Notes: generated by a model from the sequence alone, not told the origin. A DNA stretch of 49,229 nucleotides from Flavobacterium croceum DSM 17960 (GCF_002917885.1 NZ_PQNY01000017.1:1-49229), one strand, 5' to 3'. Counted from the first letter of the stretch, positions 16,164-26,178 are shown. Program-made: numbers and translations.

Positions 16164-18533
16164 ATGATTACTGTTTTAGCAGAGAAGCCTTCAGTGGCTC
16201 GTGAGATTGCCCAATTCTTGGGAGCAAACTCCAAAGAAGATGGTTATTTTAAAGGAAATAACTATCAAGTTACATGGGCATTTGGACATTTGGTACAAAT
16301 ACAACCTATGGAAAAATTAGGTTATACAGGAAAATGGACCTTATCTAGTTTGCCCTTCTTTCCTGATTCATTTACTTTAGAACCTAGAGATAGTAGTGTA
16401 CTTAAGCAAATTCAGGTTATTGATTCGCTTTTTACCACGAGCGACACCATTATCTGTGCCACAGATGCAGGGAGAGAGGGAGAGCTTATCTTTCGGTACA
16501 TCTATGATTATTTACAATGCACAAAACCCATACAAAGGCTATGGATCAGTTCATTAACCCCGAGTGCGATAGCTGAAGGTTTTGATAATTTGCGAGATGG
16601 AGCGGAGTTTGAGGCTCTTTATCGTGCAGCTAGAGGTCGTAATGAAGCGGACTATTTGGTTGGTTTAAATGCAACTATGACCCTTACAAGTAAAGTAAAT
16701 CAAGGTTTGTTGAGTCTTGGAAGGGTGCAAACCCCTACCTTAGCGATGATATGCCAAAGGTATCTGGAGCATAAAAATTTCAAGCCCACGCCGTATTATT
16801 CTATAAAGCTTGATTTAGCGTATCAATCCATTGGTTTTAATGCCTTAAGTGAGCATTTTGATGTACTCCAAGAACTCGAAGCGCATCATCTATTACTACA
16901 GGATAAAAAGAATGCCGAGATTGTTGATGTGCAGAAAAAAGAGATGCGTGAAACTCCGCCTTTACTCCATGATTTAACTTCACTGCAAAGGATAGCCAAT
17001 ACCCGCTATGCTTATACGAGTTCTGATACCTTAGCCATTGCCCAGAGTTTGTACGAGCGCAAACTCATTACTTACCCAAGAACAGGTAGTTGTTATATTA
17101 GTGAGGATATGTTACCTACAGTGCAAGAGATTATGCAATGTTTGGCTCTTGAGGGTGATAGATATGCAGAGCGAGCCAAAGAATTACTTAGCGCAGGTAT
17201 TACAGAAAAAAAATACAAGTGTATCAACAATTCTAAAGTAACAGACCATCATGCTTTACTAATAACAAGCATTCAACCCAAAGAGAGCGATTTTGAAACC
17301 CCGAAACACAAAGCAATATACAATTTGATTAAAGAACGCATTTTAGAATCTTTCGCTGAGGATTGTATAAAAGAAGTAACAAGTTTTAGTTGTAGAGTAG
17401 AGCCATGCAGTTTATTGTTTCAAGGAAAAGGTGTTGTGGTATTGAAAAAAGGGTGGAGGACCTTACAATCAGTAGATGAACAACAAGAGAAAGAGGAAAA
17501 TGAACCGCAAGGGGTATTGCCAAAACTAGAGCCTGGTATGCAGGTTGGATTAAGCGCATCGCATCTTACAACCCATTATACTAAACCCAAGAGTTTGTAC
17601 ACGGAAGCTTCACTGCTTCTTGCTATGGAAACCTGTGCTAAGGAAGTGGAGGACGAAGTACTGCGCCAATCCTTAAAACAAGCAGGTATTGGAACTCCTG
17701 CCACAAGAGCTTCAATTATTGAAAATATACTTAAACGAGAGTACATTCAAAGAGATAAGAAACAGTTAGTTCCTACTGATAAAGGTTTGAAAATCTACCA
17801 AGCTATAAAGGAATTAGACATAGCAAAGGTTGAACTTACGGGTGATTGGGAACATCGATTGTATCTTATGGAACAAAACGAATTTGACAAAACTTTGTTT
17901 GACAAACAAATTCAAAGCTTTACCAGTGGTTTGGTTCAAGCGATTAAAGAAGTAAATATTGCAAGTTTTCAAAATACTGCCTCACTGGGGGTTTGCCATT
18001 GTGGAGGAGCTATTATAGAGCATTCTAAAGGGTATTATTGTAGTAATACCCAAGATAAAGAAAACAAACCCAAAACCTGTTCTATGCCGTTTATTTGGAA
18101 AACCATATCGGAGAAAACAATACCTACGGCAGAAGTTTTAGCCTTGTTTAGTACAAAGAAATCGAAAACTATCAAAGGTTTTACCTCGAAAGAAGGTAAA
18201 AAATTTGATGCGTGTTTGGTTGTGGGAACTGACAATACACTTTCATTTGCTTTTGAAACACCTGAACTGGGGAACTGCCCGAAATGCAAAGCACCACTTA
18301 AAGAATTTAATTTGAGTTACAGCTGTACAAAATACAAAGAAACAGGATGCGACTTTTCTATTTTTAAAGAAATAGCTAAAGCCAAACTATCCGTTTCCGA
18401 TGTAAAAGCTTTAGTAGGGGGTAAGCCGATAAAGAAAAGCACATTTGTAGGTAAGAAAGGTACTTTTAGTGCTGTATTAAAGTTGGACAGTGCTTTTAAG
18501 GTACAAATGGAGTTTGAAAATCCAAAAAGATAA
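16164..18533 (+). CDS. topB: DNA topoisomerase III (type IA)
   Basis: A 789-residue type IA topoisomerase. The TOPRIM domain opens with ITVLAEKPSVAREIAQFLG, and IICATDAGREGELIFRYI (about residues 94-111) holds its acidic DxD-type site. The catalytic tyrosine is in KLITYPRTGSCYIS at about residue 304. The C-terminal part has two cysteine clusters that look like topoisomerase zinc ribbons (CHCGG...C, about 615-640, and CPKCK...C, about 705-730). Plasmid topoisomerases of this kind are common in Bacteroidota conjugative elements and resolve replication or transfer intermediates. The start is 54 bp after the relaxase. Confidence 0.95.
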   Translation: MITVLAEKPSVAREIAQFLGANSKEDGYFKGNNYQVTWAFGHLVQIQPMEKLGYTGKWTLSSLPFFPDSFTLEPRDSSVLKQIQVIDSLFTTSDTIICATDAGREGELIFRYIYDYLQCTKPIQRLWISSLTPSAIAEGFDNLRDGAEFEALYRAARGRNEADYLVGLNATMTLTSKVNQGLLSLGRVQTPTLAMICQRYLEHKNFKPTPYYSIKLDLAYQSIGFNALSEHFDVLQELEAHHLLLQDKKNAEIVDVQKKEMRETPPLLHDLTSLQRIANTRYAYTSSDTLAIAQSLYERKLITYPRTGSCYISEDMLPTVQEIMQCLALEGDRYAERAKELLSAGITEKKYKCINNSKVTDHHALLITSIQPKESDFETPKHKAIYNLIKERILESFAEDCIKEVTSFSCRVEPCSLLFQGKGVVVLKKGWRTLQSVDEQQEKEENEPQGVLPKLEPGMQVGLSASHLTTHYTKPKSLYTEASLLLAMETCAKEVEDEVLRQSLKQAGIGTPATRASIIENILKREYIQRDKKQLVPTDKGLKIYQAIKELDIAKVELTGDWEHRLYLMEQNEFDKTLFDKQIQSFTSGLVQAIKEVNIASFQNTASLGVCHCGGAIIEHSKGYYCSNTQDKENKPKTCSMPFIWKTISEKTIPTAEVLALFSTKKSKTIKGFTSKEGKKFDACLVVGTDNTLSFAFETPELGNCPKCKAPLKEFNLSYSCTKYKETGCDFSIFKEIAKAKLSVSDVKALVGGKPIKKSTFVGKKGTFSAVLKLDSAFKVQMEFENPKR

Positions 18534-18575
18534 TAATAATATATGTAAAAAAATTAAACATAAATAAAATATTTA

Positions 18576-18583
18576 TATCTTTG
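18576..18583 (+). promoter_or_regulatory. Promoter -7 box upstream of 18603
   Basis: TATCTTTG fits TAnnTTTG and lies 20 bp before the ATG at 18603, in the only sizeable gap after topB. It would drive the two unknown genes that follow. Confidence 0.45.
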
Positions 18584-18602
18584 TTTTATAAATTTCTATT
18601 TT

Positions 18603-19148
18603 ATGGAACAAAGTAACGACAAAACGATACTGGAGAAAGCCAAGCAAGAAAATCAAAAATTACCCAAAGGTTTTTACTCTAAAGTATATTTAGACCCTCA
18701 AACAAAAGAACGTTTTCGTTTGTGTAATGTAGGAGGGTTACACCCTGTAAAAAATGTTAAGCCTGTTTTAAGCCAAGCGCCTAAACAGGCTTATGTATAT
18801 CATAAAGGAGTTGGGTATCTCTTTGATGAAGAACTAAAAATGTTTATTATCGTAGATAAAGATGCTTTTTTTGAGGCAACCGAACTGGAGCTTTCTCTCT
18901 CGAATGAACAAAAAGAATTACTCTATCAAGGCAAAGACATTACCCTTAATGCTTATGATACCAAAGTATATTCTCAAAAAAATAAACTAGAAATCAAAAC
19001 CCAAAAAAGAGAGATTGCACTTGTGGCTGATTTTAGTTTTTTTCTTGGCAAAAATTCTCTTTCATTACTTACCCCAGTAGCAGTAGACCAATTGCACAAA
19101 AAACAATCCAATCGAACAATCTCCCATTGGGAAAACACTAATAATTAA
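18603..19148 (+). CDS. Protein of unknown function, possibly DUF3945-like
   Basis: A 181-residue soluble protein without signal or membrane segment. The N-terminal half has LPKGFYSKVYLDPQTKERFRLCNVGG; the C-terminal half has LSNEQKELLYQGKDITLNAYD, reminiscent of the LTEEQ..L..GK.V.L phrase of DUF3945 proteins that accompany topB on Bacteroidota elements. It is followed after 17 bp by another protein with a similar phrase, and both lie between topB and the coupling protein. Function unknown. Confidence 0.7.
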   Translation: MEQSNDKTILEKAKQENQKLPKGFYSKVYLDPQTKERFRLCNVGGLHPVKNVKPVLSQAPKQAYVYHKGVGYLFDEELKMFIIVDKDAFFEATELELSLSNEQKELLYQGKDITLNAYDTKVYSQKNKLEIKTQKREIALVADFSFFLGKNSLSLLTPVAVDQLHKKQSNRTISHWENTNN

Positions 19149-19165
19149 TTTTAAAATTTTACAGT

Positions 19166-20071
19166 ATGGCTCAAGAAAAAGACCCTAAAGACATTCCTGT
19201 TCAATCGGCAAAAGATGCCAATGACAAACAAGTAGTAGTATATGCAAAAGGCGACCCAGTGGTGGCTACTTACGAAGGAAAAAAGTATATTGGAACTATC
19301 GAGAATATCGATAAGGACCAGGTTCTGATGAAAGTAAAAAACTTTAAAGATGTATCTGAACTTACCACCGATGTAAAATCATTGCAACCTTTGTTTTTTG
19401 AAAACAAAGAAGGACTCAAGATTTGGACGAAGTTCTCTTACACTGAAATTATGGAAGCGCAGAAAAACACACCTGATTTTAAAGCGTCTATTGAAAAAGA
19501 TATGATTACCTCATTAATGCTTGGAAATCGTACAGACCTTGTAAAATTTGCCAAAAAAATTAAGGACAATATGGCAACTGTAGAAGGAAAATTTGAACTT
19601 AAACGCAATGCCGATGGTTTGCCTGTTTTTAATCATATAACGAAGTTTAAAGAACTCAATTTAGACAAACCCGTTTATGGACAAGAACTTACAGAAGCGC
19701 AGAAAAGTCAATTAAAAACAACCGGAGAGCTTGGACTTGTTGCTTTTAAATCAGGAGCAAAAGATTTTAATTTATGGGTTTCAGTAGACCCAAAATTAAA
19801 CCAAGTTGTTACCAAAGGAGAACGTGATGTAAATATCAAATTTGTATTTGGAACTCCAGTTTCAGAAGAAGCTCAAAACCTATTAAAAAAAGGAGAAGGA
19901 GCCGTAGTTACTTTAAAAAACAACGAAAAAATTTACATGGCTGTTTCTGCTGCATCAAACAAGGCAGATGGCATTAAAACCTATTCGTATGCTAAAGCCT
20001 TAGAATTTGGTTTAATCAAAGAGAAAGCAGAAGAACAAACTCAAAAAAAAACTAAAACCGTAAAGGTTTAG
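19166..20071 (+). CDS. Protein of unknown function, DUF3945-like repeats
   Basis: A 301-residue soluble, lysine-rich protein. The phrases LTEAQKSQLKTTGELGLVAF (about 175) and VSEEAQNLLKKGEGAVVTL followed by IYMAVSAASNKADG (about 230-265) look like two copies of a DUF3945-type motif. An N-terminal small beta domain (GDPVVATYEGKKYIGTIENI) could be an SH3-like or KOW-like fold. Basic tail KKTKTVKV. A role alongside topoisomerase in plasmid DNA handling is a guess from position. The gene ends before the hairpin at 20112. Confidence 0.7.
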   Translation: MAQEKDPKDIPVQSAKDANDKQVVVYAKGDPVVATYEGKKYIGTIENIDKDQVLMKVKNFKDVSELTTDVKSLQPLFFENKEGLKIWTKFSYTEIMEAQKNTPDFKASIEKDMITSLMLGNRTDLVKFAKKIKDNMATVEGKFELKRNADGLPVFNHITKFKELNLDKPVYGQELTEAQKSQLKTTGELGLVAFKSGAKDFNLWVSVDPKLNQVVTKGERDVNIKFVFGTPVSEEAQNLLKKGEGAVVTLKNNEKIYMAVSAASNKADGIKTYSYAKALEFGLIKEKAEEQTQKKTKTVKV

Positions 20072-20111
20072 TATTTAATTACTAATCTATGTGGCAATAG
20101 AAAGTCGGTTT

Positions 20112-20136
20112 AGCCCAACTCCATAGTTGGGCTTTA
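20112..20136 (+). terminator. Terminator-like hairpin after 20071
   Basis: AGCCCAAC (20112-20119) pairs with GTTGGGCT (20126-20133) around a 6-nt loop, followed by TTA. The short T-run makes it a modest intrinsic terminator. Confidence 0.6.
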
Positions 20137-20177
20137 CTATTGCTAAAATTTTCATCATTCATTATAAAAAGTTTCGT

Positions 20178-22508
20178 ATGGATAAAGACCAATTTCAAAA
20201 ATACAAACAACTCGGTATGGGGTTTGCATTTTTCTTTTTCGTTGTGGATATATACTACAACTATCTTGAGTATTTTATCTCGATAAATTACAAACACCCC
20301 CTTGTATTTTCAATCCTAAAAGTTATTCGCAATACAGGACTGCTCAACCACCCAGTGTATATTAAAATTGCCATTATCATTTTACTTTTTCTTTTTGTCT
20401 TATTAGATACAGGAAGAAAAGACAGTAAAATGGATAAAAATGTAGCCATACAATATGCTGTTATGGCCACTGTACTTTTTTTATCAACGGCATTTGTTAT
20501 ACCGTTTTTAAATGTTTTTTTCTACTGCTTGTTTGTTTTAGCATCAGTTTTATTTATTGTGGTATCCTTTAATAATCTGCATAGGTTATTGCCAACAAAT
20601 GTTATGAGTGATAGACTCAATAAAGTCAATAAAACCTTTGAACAAACCCAAGAGCTTATAGAGAATGAATTATCGGTAAATATTCCGTACCAATATGTAA
20701 AGGAATATAAGATTACCAACAGAAACAAAAGGGAAATCATGGAACCTGTACTCGAGCAAGGATATATTAATTTTATTGCACCCGATAGAGCTTCTATCAT
20801 TTTTGGAAAACCTGGTAGCGGTAAATCCTATTCGTTTAATGAAGAATTTATTCGCCAATTTATCATGAAAGGTTTTTCCTTTGTCAATTATGATTTTAAA
20901 TTCCCAACCCTTACTAATATTGCTTACAATTATTATATGCGCTATAAAGATGATGAAGGTTCGTATGCCAAATACCCCAAAGCTACCTTTGCCACAATTA
21001 ATATTGACGACCCTCGCTATAGCGAGCGATGCAATCCGCTTGCGGTAAATATATTAACGACAAAAGCGCAAGCCATCGATGCCGTATACACGATATTTTA
21101 CAATATTGATAAAAAATCGGCTACCTCGCAAGACTTTTTCCAAATGTCGGCAATGGCTATTACTTCTGCTTCTCTTTGGTTTTTAAGAACCTATAAAGAA
21201 GGTAAATATTGTAGTTTTCCGCATTTGATTGAGTTTATTCAAAATCCTGACGAGAAAATTTTAAAGATACTCGATTATTATCCCGATTTACGTTATTTTA
21301 CTTCCTCTTTTTCAGATGCGTTAAGTAAAAAATCCTTTGAGCAATTATCAGGTCAAACCGCATCGGCTCGTATACCTCTTGGAAAATGTGCCACACCTGA
21401 GATGTTTTATGTTATGACCGACCCTGATAACACGGGGGTAGATTTACGTGTAAATAGAAAAGAAAATGTAACGGTATTGAATTTAGCCAACAACCCTGAA
21501 ACCCAAAAAACCAACGCACCTGCCATTGGACTATATATGTCCCAAGCCTCCAAATTAATCAATGCACAACAAAGAGTTCCTTGTTGTTTTCATGTGGATG
21601 AATTGCCAACAATATTTATAAACGGCTTGAACACACTTATAGCAACAGGTAGAAGTAATAAAGTATGTACGGTTCTTGCAGTACAAGACTATTCTCAACT
21701 TGTACAAGAGTATGGCAAAGAAATAGCCGAAACGATTTATTCCACAATTGGTAATGTAGTTTCAGGAGCCGTATCGAATGAAACAGCCGAGCGCATCGCA
21801 AAGAACGTGGGGAAGATGAATTACCAAACCCAAAGTATATCGATAAATAACGAAAGCACATCAACCTCTTTTAATACCAACAGAGAGTATATGATACCCC
21901 CTGAAGATATTACCCAATTTTCTCAAGGAGAATTTGTAGGTATTTTGGTAGATACTTTCAAACAACCCCTACCGCATAAAGTTTTTAGAGGAATGGTGTC
22001 GCCTTCAAAAAGTGATTTAGGTTCATTGGAGGTGCCGATGCTACACCCTGAGATTGATGCACAGTACCTCTTTGATTACCAAAAGAAAATACAAGATGAA
22101 GTCCGAGAATTAATTGAAGATGAATGCGAGAGAATTAATCTTGAAAATTATGAAAAAGCCAATGAAGCACTAGAAAAGGACCAAGAGAATCTTCAAGCGC
22201 AATACCAACAAGACACGCAAGATGCAACCTTTGGAGAAGAAGACCAGCCCGAAGAAAGTGTAGAGCCTTATACTGAGCCGATACCACCCATAGAAGCAAT
22301 ACCCCCTATGGAGGAATTTCCACCGATTGATACTTTTTCGGATAGCGGAATGGATTTTGAAAATCAAACCATGTATTATAAACAAATGCAAGAACCCGTT
22401 CAGAGCAACGAGAATGAAACACAACTCAATCAAGGTTTTATCAGTGCGATTTTAAAAAATGCAAAACCTATTGAACTCGATAATGTAGAACCTGAAGAAC
22501 TAGAGTAA
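20178..22508 (+). CDS. Type IV coupling protein (VirD4/TraG-type ATPase)
   Basis: A 776-residue coupling protein that docks the relaxase-DNA complex at the transfer channel. Membrane segments lie in the first 130 residues (for example FAFFFFVVDIYYNYL and IAIIILLFLFVLL), then Walker A FGKPGSGKSYSF at about 212-223 and the TraG-type motif CCFHVDELPTIFINGL (Walker B region) at about 472-487. The C-terminal 120 residues are acidic and proline-rich, a likely partner-binding tail. I chose the ATG at 20178; a TTG at 20127 would start inside the hairpin at 20112-20133. Confidence 0.92.
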   Translation: MDKDQFQKYKQLGMGFAFFFFVVDIYYNYLEYFISINYKHPLVFSILKVIRNTGLLNHPVYIKIAIIILLFLFVLLDTGRKDSKMDKNVAIQYAVMATVLFLSTAFVIPFLNVFFYCLFVLASVLFIVVSFNNLHRLLPTNVMSDRLNKVNKTFEQTQELIENELSVNIPYQYVKEYKITNRNKREIMEPVLEQGYINFIAPDRASIIFGKPGSGKSYSFNEEFIRQFIMKGFSFVNYDFKFPTLTNIAYNYYMRYKDDEGSYAKYPKATFATINIDDPRYSERCNPLAVNILTTKAQAIDAVYTIFYNIDKKSATSQDFFQMSAMAITSASLWFLRTYKEGKYCSFPHLIEFIQNPDEKILKILDYYPDLRYFTSSFSDALSKKSFEQLSGQTASARIPLGKCATPEMFYVMTDPDNTGVDLRVNRKENVTVLNLANNPETQKTNAPAIGLYMSQASKLINAQQRVPCCFHVDELPTIFINGLNTLIATGRSNKVCTVLAVQDYSQLVQEYGKEIAETIYSTIGNVVSGAVSNETAERIAKNVGKMNYQTQSISINNESTSTSFNTNREYMIPPEDITQFSQGEFVGILVDTFKQPLPHKVFRGMVSPSKSDLGSLEVPMLHPEIDAQYLFDYQKKIQDEVRELIEDECERINLENYEKANEALEKDQENLQAQYQQDTQDATFGEEDQPEESVEPYTEPIPPIEAIPPMEEFPPIDTFSDSGMDFENQTMYYKQMQEPVQSNENETQLNQGFISAILKNAKPIELDNVEPEELE

Positions 22509-22556
22509 TTGATTTACACTTGGTATAATGTATCAATAAAATATATATAAAATATG

Positions 22557-22564
22557 TAACTTTG
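22557..22564 (+). promoter_or_regulatory. Promoter -7 box upstream of 22624
   Basis: TAACTTTG fits TAnnTTTG and lies 60 bp upstream of the ATG at 22624, in the gap after the coupling-protein gene. It could drive the primase-like and methyltransferase-helicase operon. Confidence 0.45.
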
Positions 22565-22623
22565 TATTTGAAACTTTAAAATATATATGTTTTTAAGTTT
22601 ATACATTATATAAATCAAACAAA

Positions 22624-23994
22624 ATGGTTGCAATTAAATTAAATGAAATTATACCCAAAATCATCAAACATTGTGATTTTGAGAAATACTTAACCAAAAA
22701 TGGTTATGTAAAAACACAAAGGAACCTCCCAGATGGAGCGATAGCTTTTTACGAAAAAAACATGGGATTTGTAAACGATACAATACTTCTTAGTAATATA
22801 GAAGGTAAAACAACCTATTACTCGATGTCCTTTAAAGACAAAGGAGATATTATCAATTTTGTAACCAATCGTATTGAATTATTAGAACCGTATTTCTTCT
22901 TTGATGCCGATAAAGATAATTTAATTGAAGCTTGTAAAAAACTCATCGCCTTTATCAGTGAACAAGACAGCGATATCCCTGATACAGCGTTAAGCCAAAG
23001 TATTACACAGCAACAGTTTAAAAATATTGTAAAAAATGCTTTTACAGCTTATTATAATGCCAAAGATGATATTTTTTCCTACGAAGTATTTGATTACTTT
23101 AATATCAGTGCAGAAACCATTCAAGATGCTGTATTTGTAAATAAAATATTCAGTACTGTAGGCTTAAAAATCAACCAAAAATTGTATAATTCTGTTAATA
23201 TATCGTTTCCTATTTATGATATTGATGATAATGAATGCGGTTTGCATTCCATCAATGTCATAGAATTCGAAGAAGGCAATCAAAAAATCATTGACTTTTT
23301 TGTACCTGGAGCCGATAAAACAGGTATATGGCATTCTGAAGCTCCCGAGCAATTTGTCAATGCTACCACCAAAGTAACCATTGTCAATAGTCCTATTGAA
23401 GCTTTAGCCCATAGTGATTACTGTGGCGATAAAAGGTATTATATATCAATTTATGATATCAATCAAAGTACAATTGAAATCATTAAAAAGAAACTCAAAC
23501 AATTTAATTACTACAACATATACCTTTCACTAAGTATCGAGAATATAAACTTTGATAAAGAGATTAAATTGCTTTCGTATCTACTTGATATTAATATAAA
23601 ATTTAACCATAACTACAACAATACATTTTCTATTGTGATTGACAAAGCGCATGAGAAAGAGTATTTGGATATGATTAAAGAAATAAAAAACATCAACAAT
23701 GATATCATACAATATTCACTTAATGCACTAGGGAGAAGCTCCAATACCTATTTGGAGAATTTGATTATAACAGTCAGTACCGATGCAAGCGATAATTTAC
23801 TGATCAATGTTCCGAAGAACTACAAAACGTTTTATAAAATAGAAACGGCTTTGTGTAAAATATTCAACAAAAAAACCACAATCATCATTGAGAAACCCAA
23901 ATATATGAACTGGGTGAATCAAAATAAATTTGGCAATCGCATAGCCAATTTTACTGAACTTGTGGAAAAAAACGAAATATTAATATATAACTAA
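22624..23994 (+). CDS. Primase-like protein (degenerate CHC2/TOPRIM type)
   Basis: A 456-residue soluble protein. The first 80 residues contain TTYYSMSFKDKGDIINFVTNRI, which parallels the KGDIIDFV phrase after the zinc-finger region of CHC2/DUF3991 primase-like proteins, but the cysteines are missing. A middle part has VTIVNSPIEALAHSDYC where an intact TOPRIM would have a catalytic E-containing motif (VxESxxDAL); SPIEAL keeps one glutamate, so activity is doubtful. The same N-terminal phrase recurs in the gene at 24390, so the two are distant paralogues. It may be a non-catalytic partner or a priming factor. Confidence 0.7.
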   Translation: MVAIKLNEIIPKIIKHCDFEKYLTKNGYVKTQRNLPDGAIAFYEKNMGFVNDTILLSNIEGKTTYYSMSFKDKGDIINFVTNRIELLEPYFFFDADKDNLIEACKKLIAFISEQDSDIPDTALSQSITQQQFKNIVKNAFTAYYNAKDDIFSYEVFDYFNISAETIQDAVFVNKIFSTVGLKINQKLYNSVNISFPIYDIDDNECGLHSINVIEFEEGNQKIIDFFVPGADKTGIWHSEAPEQFVNATTKVTIVNSPIEALAHSDYCGDKRYYISIYDINQSTIEIIKKKLKQFNYYNIYLSLSIENINFDKEIKLLSYLLDINIKFNHNYNNTFSIVIDKAHEKEYLDMIKEIKNINNDIIQYSLNALGRSSNTYLENLIITVSTDASDNLLINVPKNYKTFYKIETALCKIFNKKTTIIIEKPKYMNWVNQNKFGNRIANFTELVEKNEILIYN

Positions 23995-24002
23995 ATAGAA
24001 GA

Positions 24003-24380
24003 ATGAGCCAAGAAACCGATTATTTAAAAATGGTAGGAGAGAGGATACGTTTAATTCGCAAAGAATTACAAATAACCCAACAGAAACTCGAAGAAGACAC
24101 AGGCTTAAACCCACCCACAGTACAAAGACTTGAAAACGGAAAAGGAGGGACCATACCTGCTTTAATTACCATATTGAATTATTTCCACAAAAAAGGCTAT
24201 AATTTAAAATGGTTCATACTCGATAATAATTCCAATGAACTTAAAAAATACAATTCACTTGTGGATTTTCAAATCGATAAAATCGAATTAAAAGAAGCCA
24301 CACAGTCGCTCGAAGAACAAATACACGAGGTCAAGAAACATATTAACAAAATCAATCGTATCATTAATAAAATTACATAA
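24003..24380 (+). CDS. XRE-family regulator with C-terminal coiled coil
   Basis: A 125-residue protein with a helix-turn-helix at about residues 10-62 (IRLIRKELQITQQKLEEDTGLNPPTVQRLENGKGG) and a C-terminal coiled coil (KEATQSLEEQIHEVKKHINKINRI). It lies 8 bp after one primase-like gene and 9 bp before the other, so it is inside the operon and may regulate it or copy its own control onto the promoter at 22557. No peptidase domain is present. Confidence 0.85.
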   Translation: MSQETDYLKMVGERIRLIRKELQITQQKLEEDTGLNPPTVQRLENGKGGTIPALITILNYFHKKGYNLKWFILDNNSNELKKYNSLVDFQIDKIELKEATQSLEEQIHEVKKHINKINRIINKIT

Positions 24381-24389
24381 GTTGTAACT

Positions 24390-25730
24390 ATGAAAGCCGA
24401 TGAACTCAAATCCATAAAGATTTCAGATTATCTACTCGCTCAAAATTATAGTATAGATAAAAAGAAATCAACACTCAATAGTATGCTACTTGAGAACCAA
24501 AGTGGCGAAAAAGTGATTGTCACTATAGGTAAGAACCTATATTTTAACCCCAATGATGCGCAGGATAAAGGCGATATCATACAACTTGTTGCCAATCGTT
24601 TGCATGGCTATACCCATGTAACACATCAAAAGGAAGATTACTACCAAGCGATGTTAGCACTTAAGAATTTTTCAGGTCAAATACATGATGTGGATATGCA
24701 AGAAAGAATACACCAGGCTGAAAAATTTGTGCAGAAAAAAGAATTGTTGAAAAACCTACAAGGACAAACATGGAACCATCACCCGATGACCAATTTCAGT
24801 TATTTGCTTCAGGAGCGAAAAATTGAGAAATCAACCCTTGAACACCCTTTATTTAAAGACAGGCTCTTTAACACGTATTTTAAAAACCAAGAATCGGAAC
24901 ATCTTATTTGTAATTATGGTTTTGGAAAATATAAAAACAATGAGCTTGTGGGTATGGAGGTGTGTAACCGAAACTTTAAAAACGTTTTAGGCGACCATGA
25001 AGGACTTTTTATATCCAATACTGCTCAAGTGCAAGATGTAAAGTATGTATTTTATGCAGAAAGTGCCTTAGATGTATTAGCTTATTTTGAAGTACTGCAA
25101 CAAAACAAAAATTTCAATACCCAAGCCCATGATTTTGTATTTGTTTCTTTTGGTGGTAATATTTACCCTTCAAAAATAGATAGTTTTCTAAAAGAAATTC
25201 AAAACTTACCGCTATCTCCCTCTTGCAAATTCATATCGATAACCGATAATGATCTAGATAAGGTAGAACAGAAAAAAGAAGGTAAAAAATATGATTTTCT
25301 TATCAGCGCTGCTCTTGCAAATCACTTTGGCACAAAGCTTGCCTATAGTACAGAAAACCCACTGTATTATACCCTTACCCTTGAGGTAGAACAGGCGAAA
25401 AAATTAAAGATTGATACCCTTGTTGCCAAACAAAATCAAAGTATTGACCAATTGAATTGGCCAAGTACAGAAAAATTTGGAATGTACCTTATAGCTAAAA
25501 AACAGCAAGAGCAAATACAACTGCTCTTTCCTAAAAAATTACCGCTTGAGGAAAATGGTTTTACCGATTTTATTGAAAAAGTAAATAAAAATTTGTACAT
25601 TTCACACAAAGCTCCAAAGCATAAAGATTGGAACGATTATATCATTGAAAAAAAAAATCAGGTATTCAAACAAAATACCGTTGAAACCCCAAAACCAGTA
25701 AAAGAAATATCGTATGGAATTAGAAATTAA
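24390..25730 (+). CDS. Primase-like TOPRIM-domain protein
   Basis: A 446-residue soluble protein. The N-terminus carries NLYFNPNDAQDKGDIIQLVANRL, a CHC2-like end without zinc-binding cysteines. A TOPRIM domain is supported by YVFYAESALDVLAYFEVL (catalytic glutamate motif, about 220-237) and FISITDNDLDKVEQ (aspartate motif, about 282-295), both intact, unlike the paralogue at 22624. Proteins of this design (DUF3991/TOPRIM) are common on Bacteroidota mobile elements and may prime the transferred strand. Overlaps the next gene by 17 bp. Confidence 0.75.
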   Translation: MKADELKSIKISDYLLAQNYSIDKKKSTLNSMLLENQSGEKVIVTIGKNLYFNPNDAQDKGDIIQLVANRLHGYTHVTHQKEDYYQAMLALKNFSGQIHDVDMQERIHQAEKFVQKKELLKNLQGQTWNHHPMTNFSYLLQERKIEKSTLEHPLFKDRLFNTYFKNQESEHLICNYGFGKYKNNELVGMEVCNRNFKNVLGDHEGLFISNTAQVQDVKYVFYAESALDVLAYFEVLQQNKNFNTQAHDFVFVSFGGNIYPSKIDSFLKEIQNLPLSPSCKFISITDNDLDKVEQKKEGKKYDFLISAALANHFGTKLAYSTENPLYYTLTLEVEQAKKLKIDTLVAKQNQSIDQLNWPSTEKFGMYLIAKKQQEQIQLLFPKKLPLEENGFTDFIEKVNKNLYISHKAPKHKDWNDYIIEKKNQVFKQNTVETPKPVKEISYGIRN

Positions 25731-26178
25731 AAACATGATTAGTAAGGAATTTAAATCCTTACCATTGTATGGCGTTTGCCAAGAAGAGCTTGATTTTTTA
25801 GAGGCTCAAAAATTTGCTAGTTTGAAAGATTTTACCCAAACAACCTTTCCCTTTTGTTTTGCAAGTTTGAGTCAATCTGAATTATTTGAAGCCTATATGT
25901 TTGTAAAGGCTCAAAAATATTTGGATCTGATAGATTCCTATAGAGCGCAAGGCTATCAAAACTCATCAGAATTAGAACTAGCGTTTCTTGATATAAGTAC
26001 TTTAATTTCAAGTGAATTAAGTTTGTTGGAAAATTTACTCTCTAAATCTGAATTTCACTTTACCTGTACTTCTTATCAAAGTAAAGACTCCTTGCACATT
26101 GCAGAGGTTATTACCCAAGAGAAAGAAGTCCTTTCTGAATTTGATTTAGACAAACACGGCTATATCGAAAATTTATAA
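25714..26178 (+). CDS. Protein of unknown function
   Basis: A 154-residue acidic, helical protein with no signal, membrane segment or recognised motif. The ATG at 25714 overlaps the end of the primase-like gene by 17 bp; the ATG at 25735 is an alternative start. It lies between the primase-like protein and the methyltransferase-helicase, so it may be an accessory factor of either. Followed by a 62-bp gap. Confidence 0.6.
   Translation: MELEIKNMISKEFKSLPLYGVCQEELDFLEAQKFASLKDFTQTTFPFCFASLSQSELFEAYMFVKAQKYLDLIDSYRAQGYQNSSELELAFLDISTLISSELSLLENLLSKSEFHFTCTSYQSKDSLHIAEVITQEKEVLSEFDLDKHGYIENL

Noticed and set aside
20127..20177. Coupling-protein start at TTG 20127
   Set aside because: It begins inside the hairpin AGCCCAAC/GTTGGGCT, and ATG 20178 is a better start in a proper gap.
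24003..24380. Integron or phage integrase nearby
   Set aside because: No tyrosine-recombinase signature (R...HxxR...Y) or serine-recombinase signature was seen in any translated frame; the XRE proteins are regulators.
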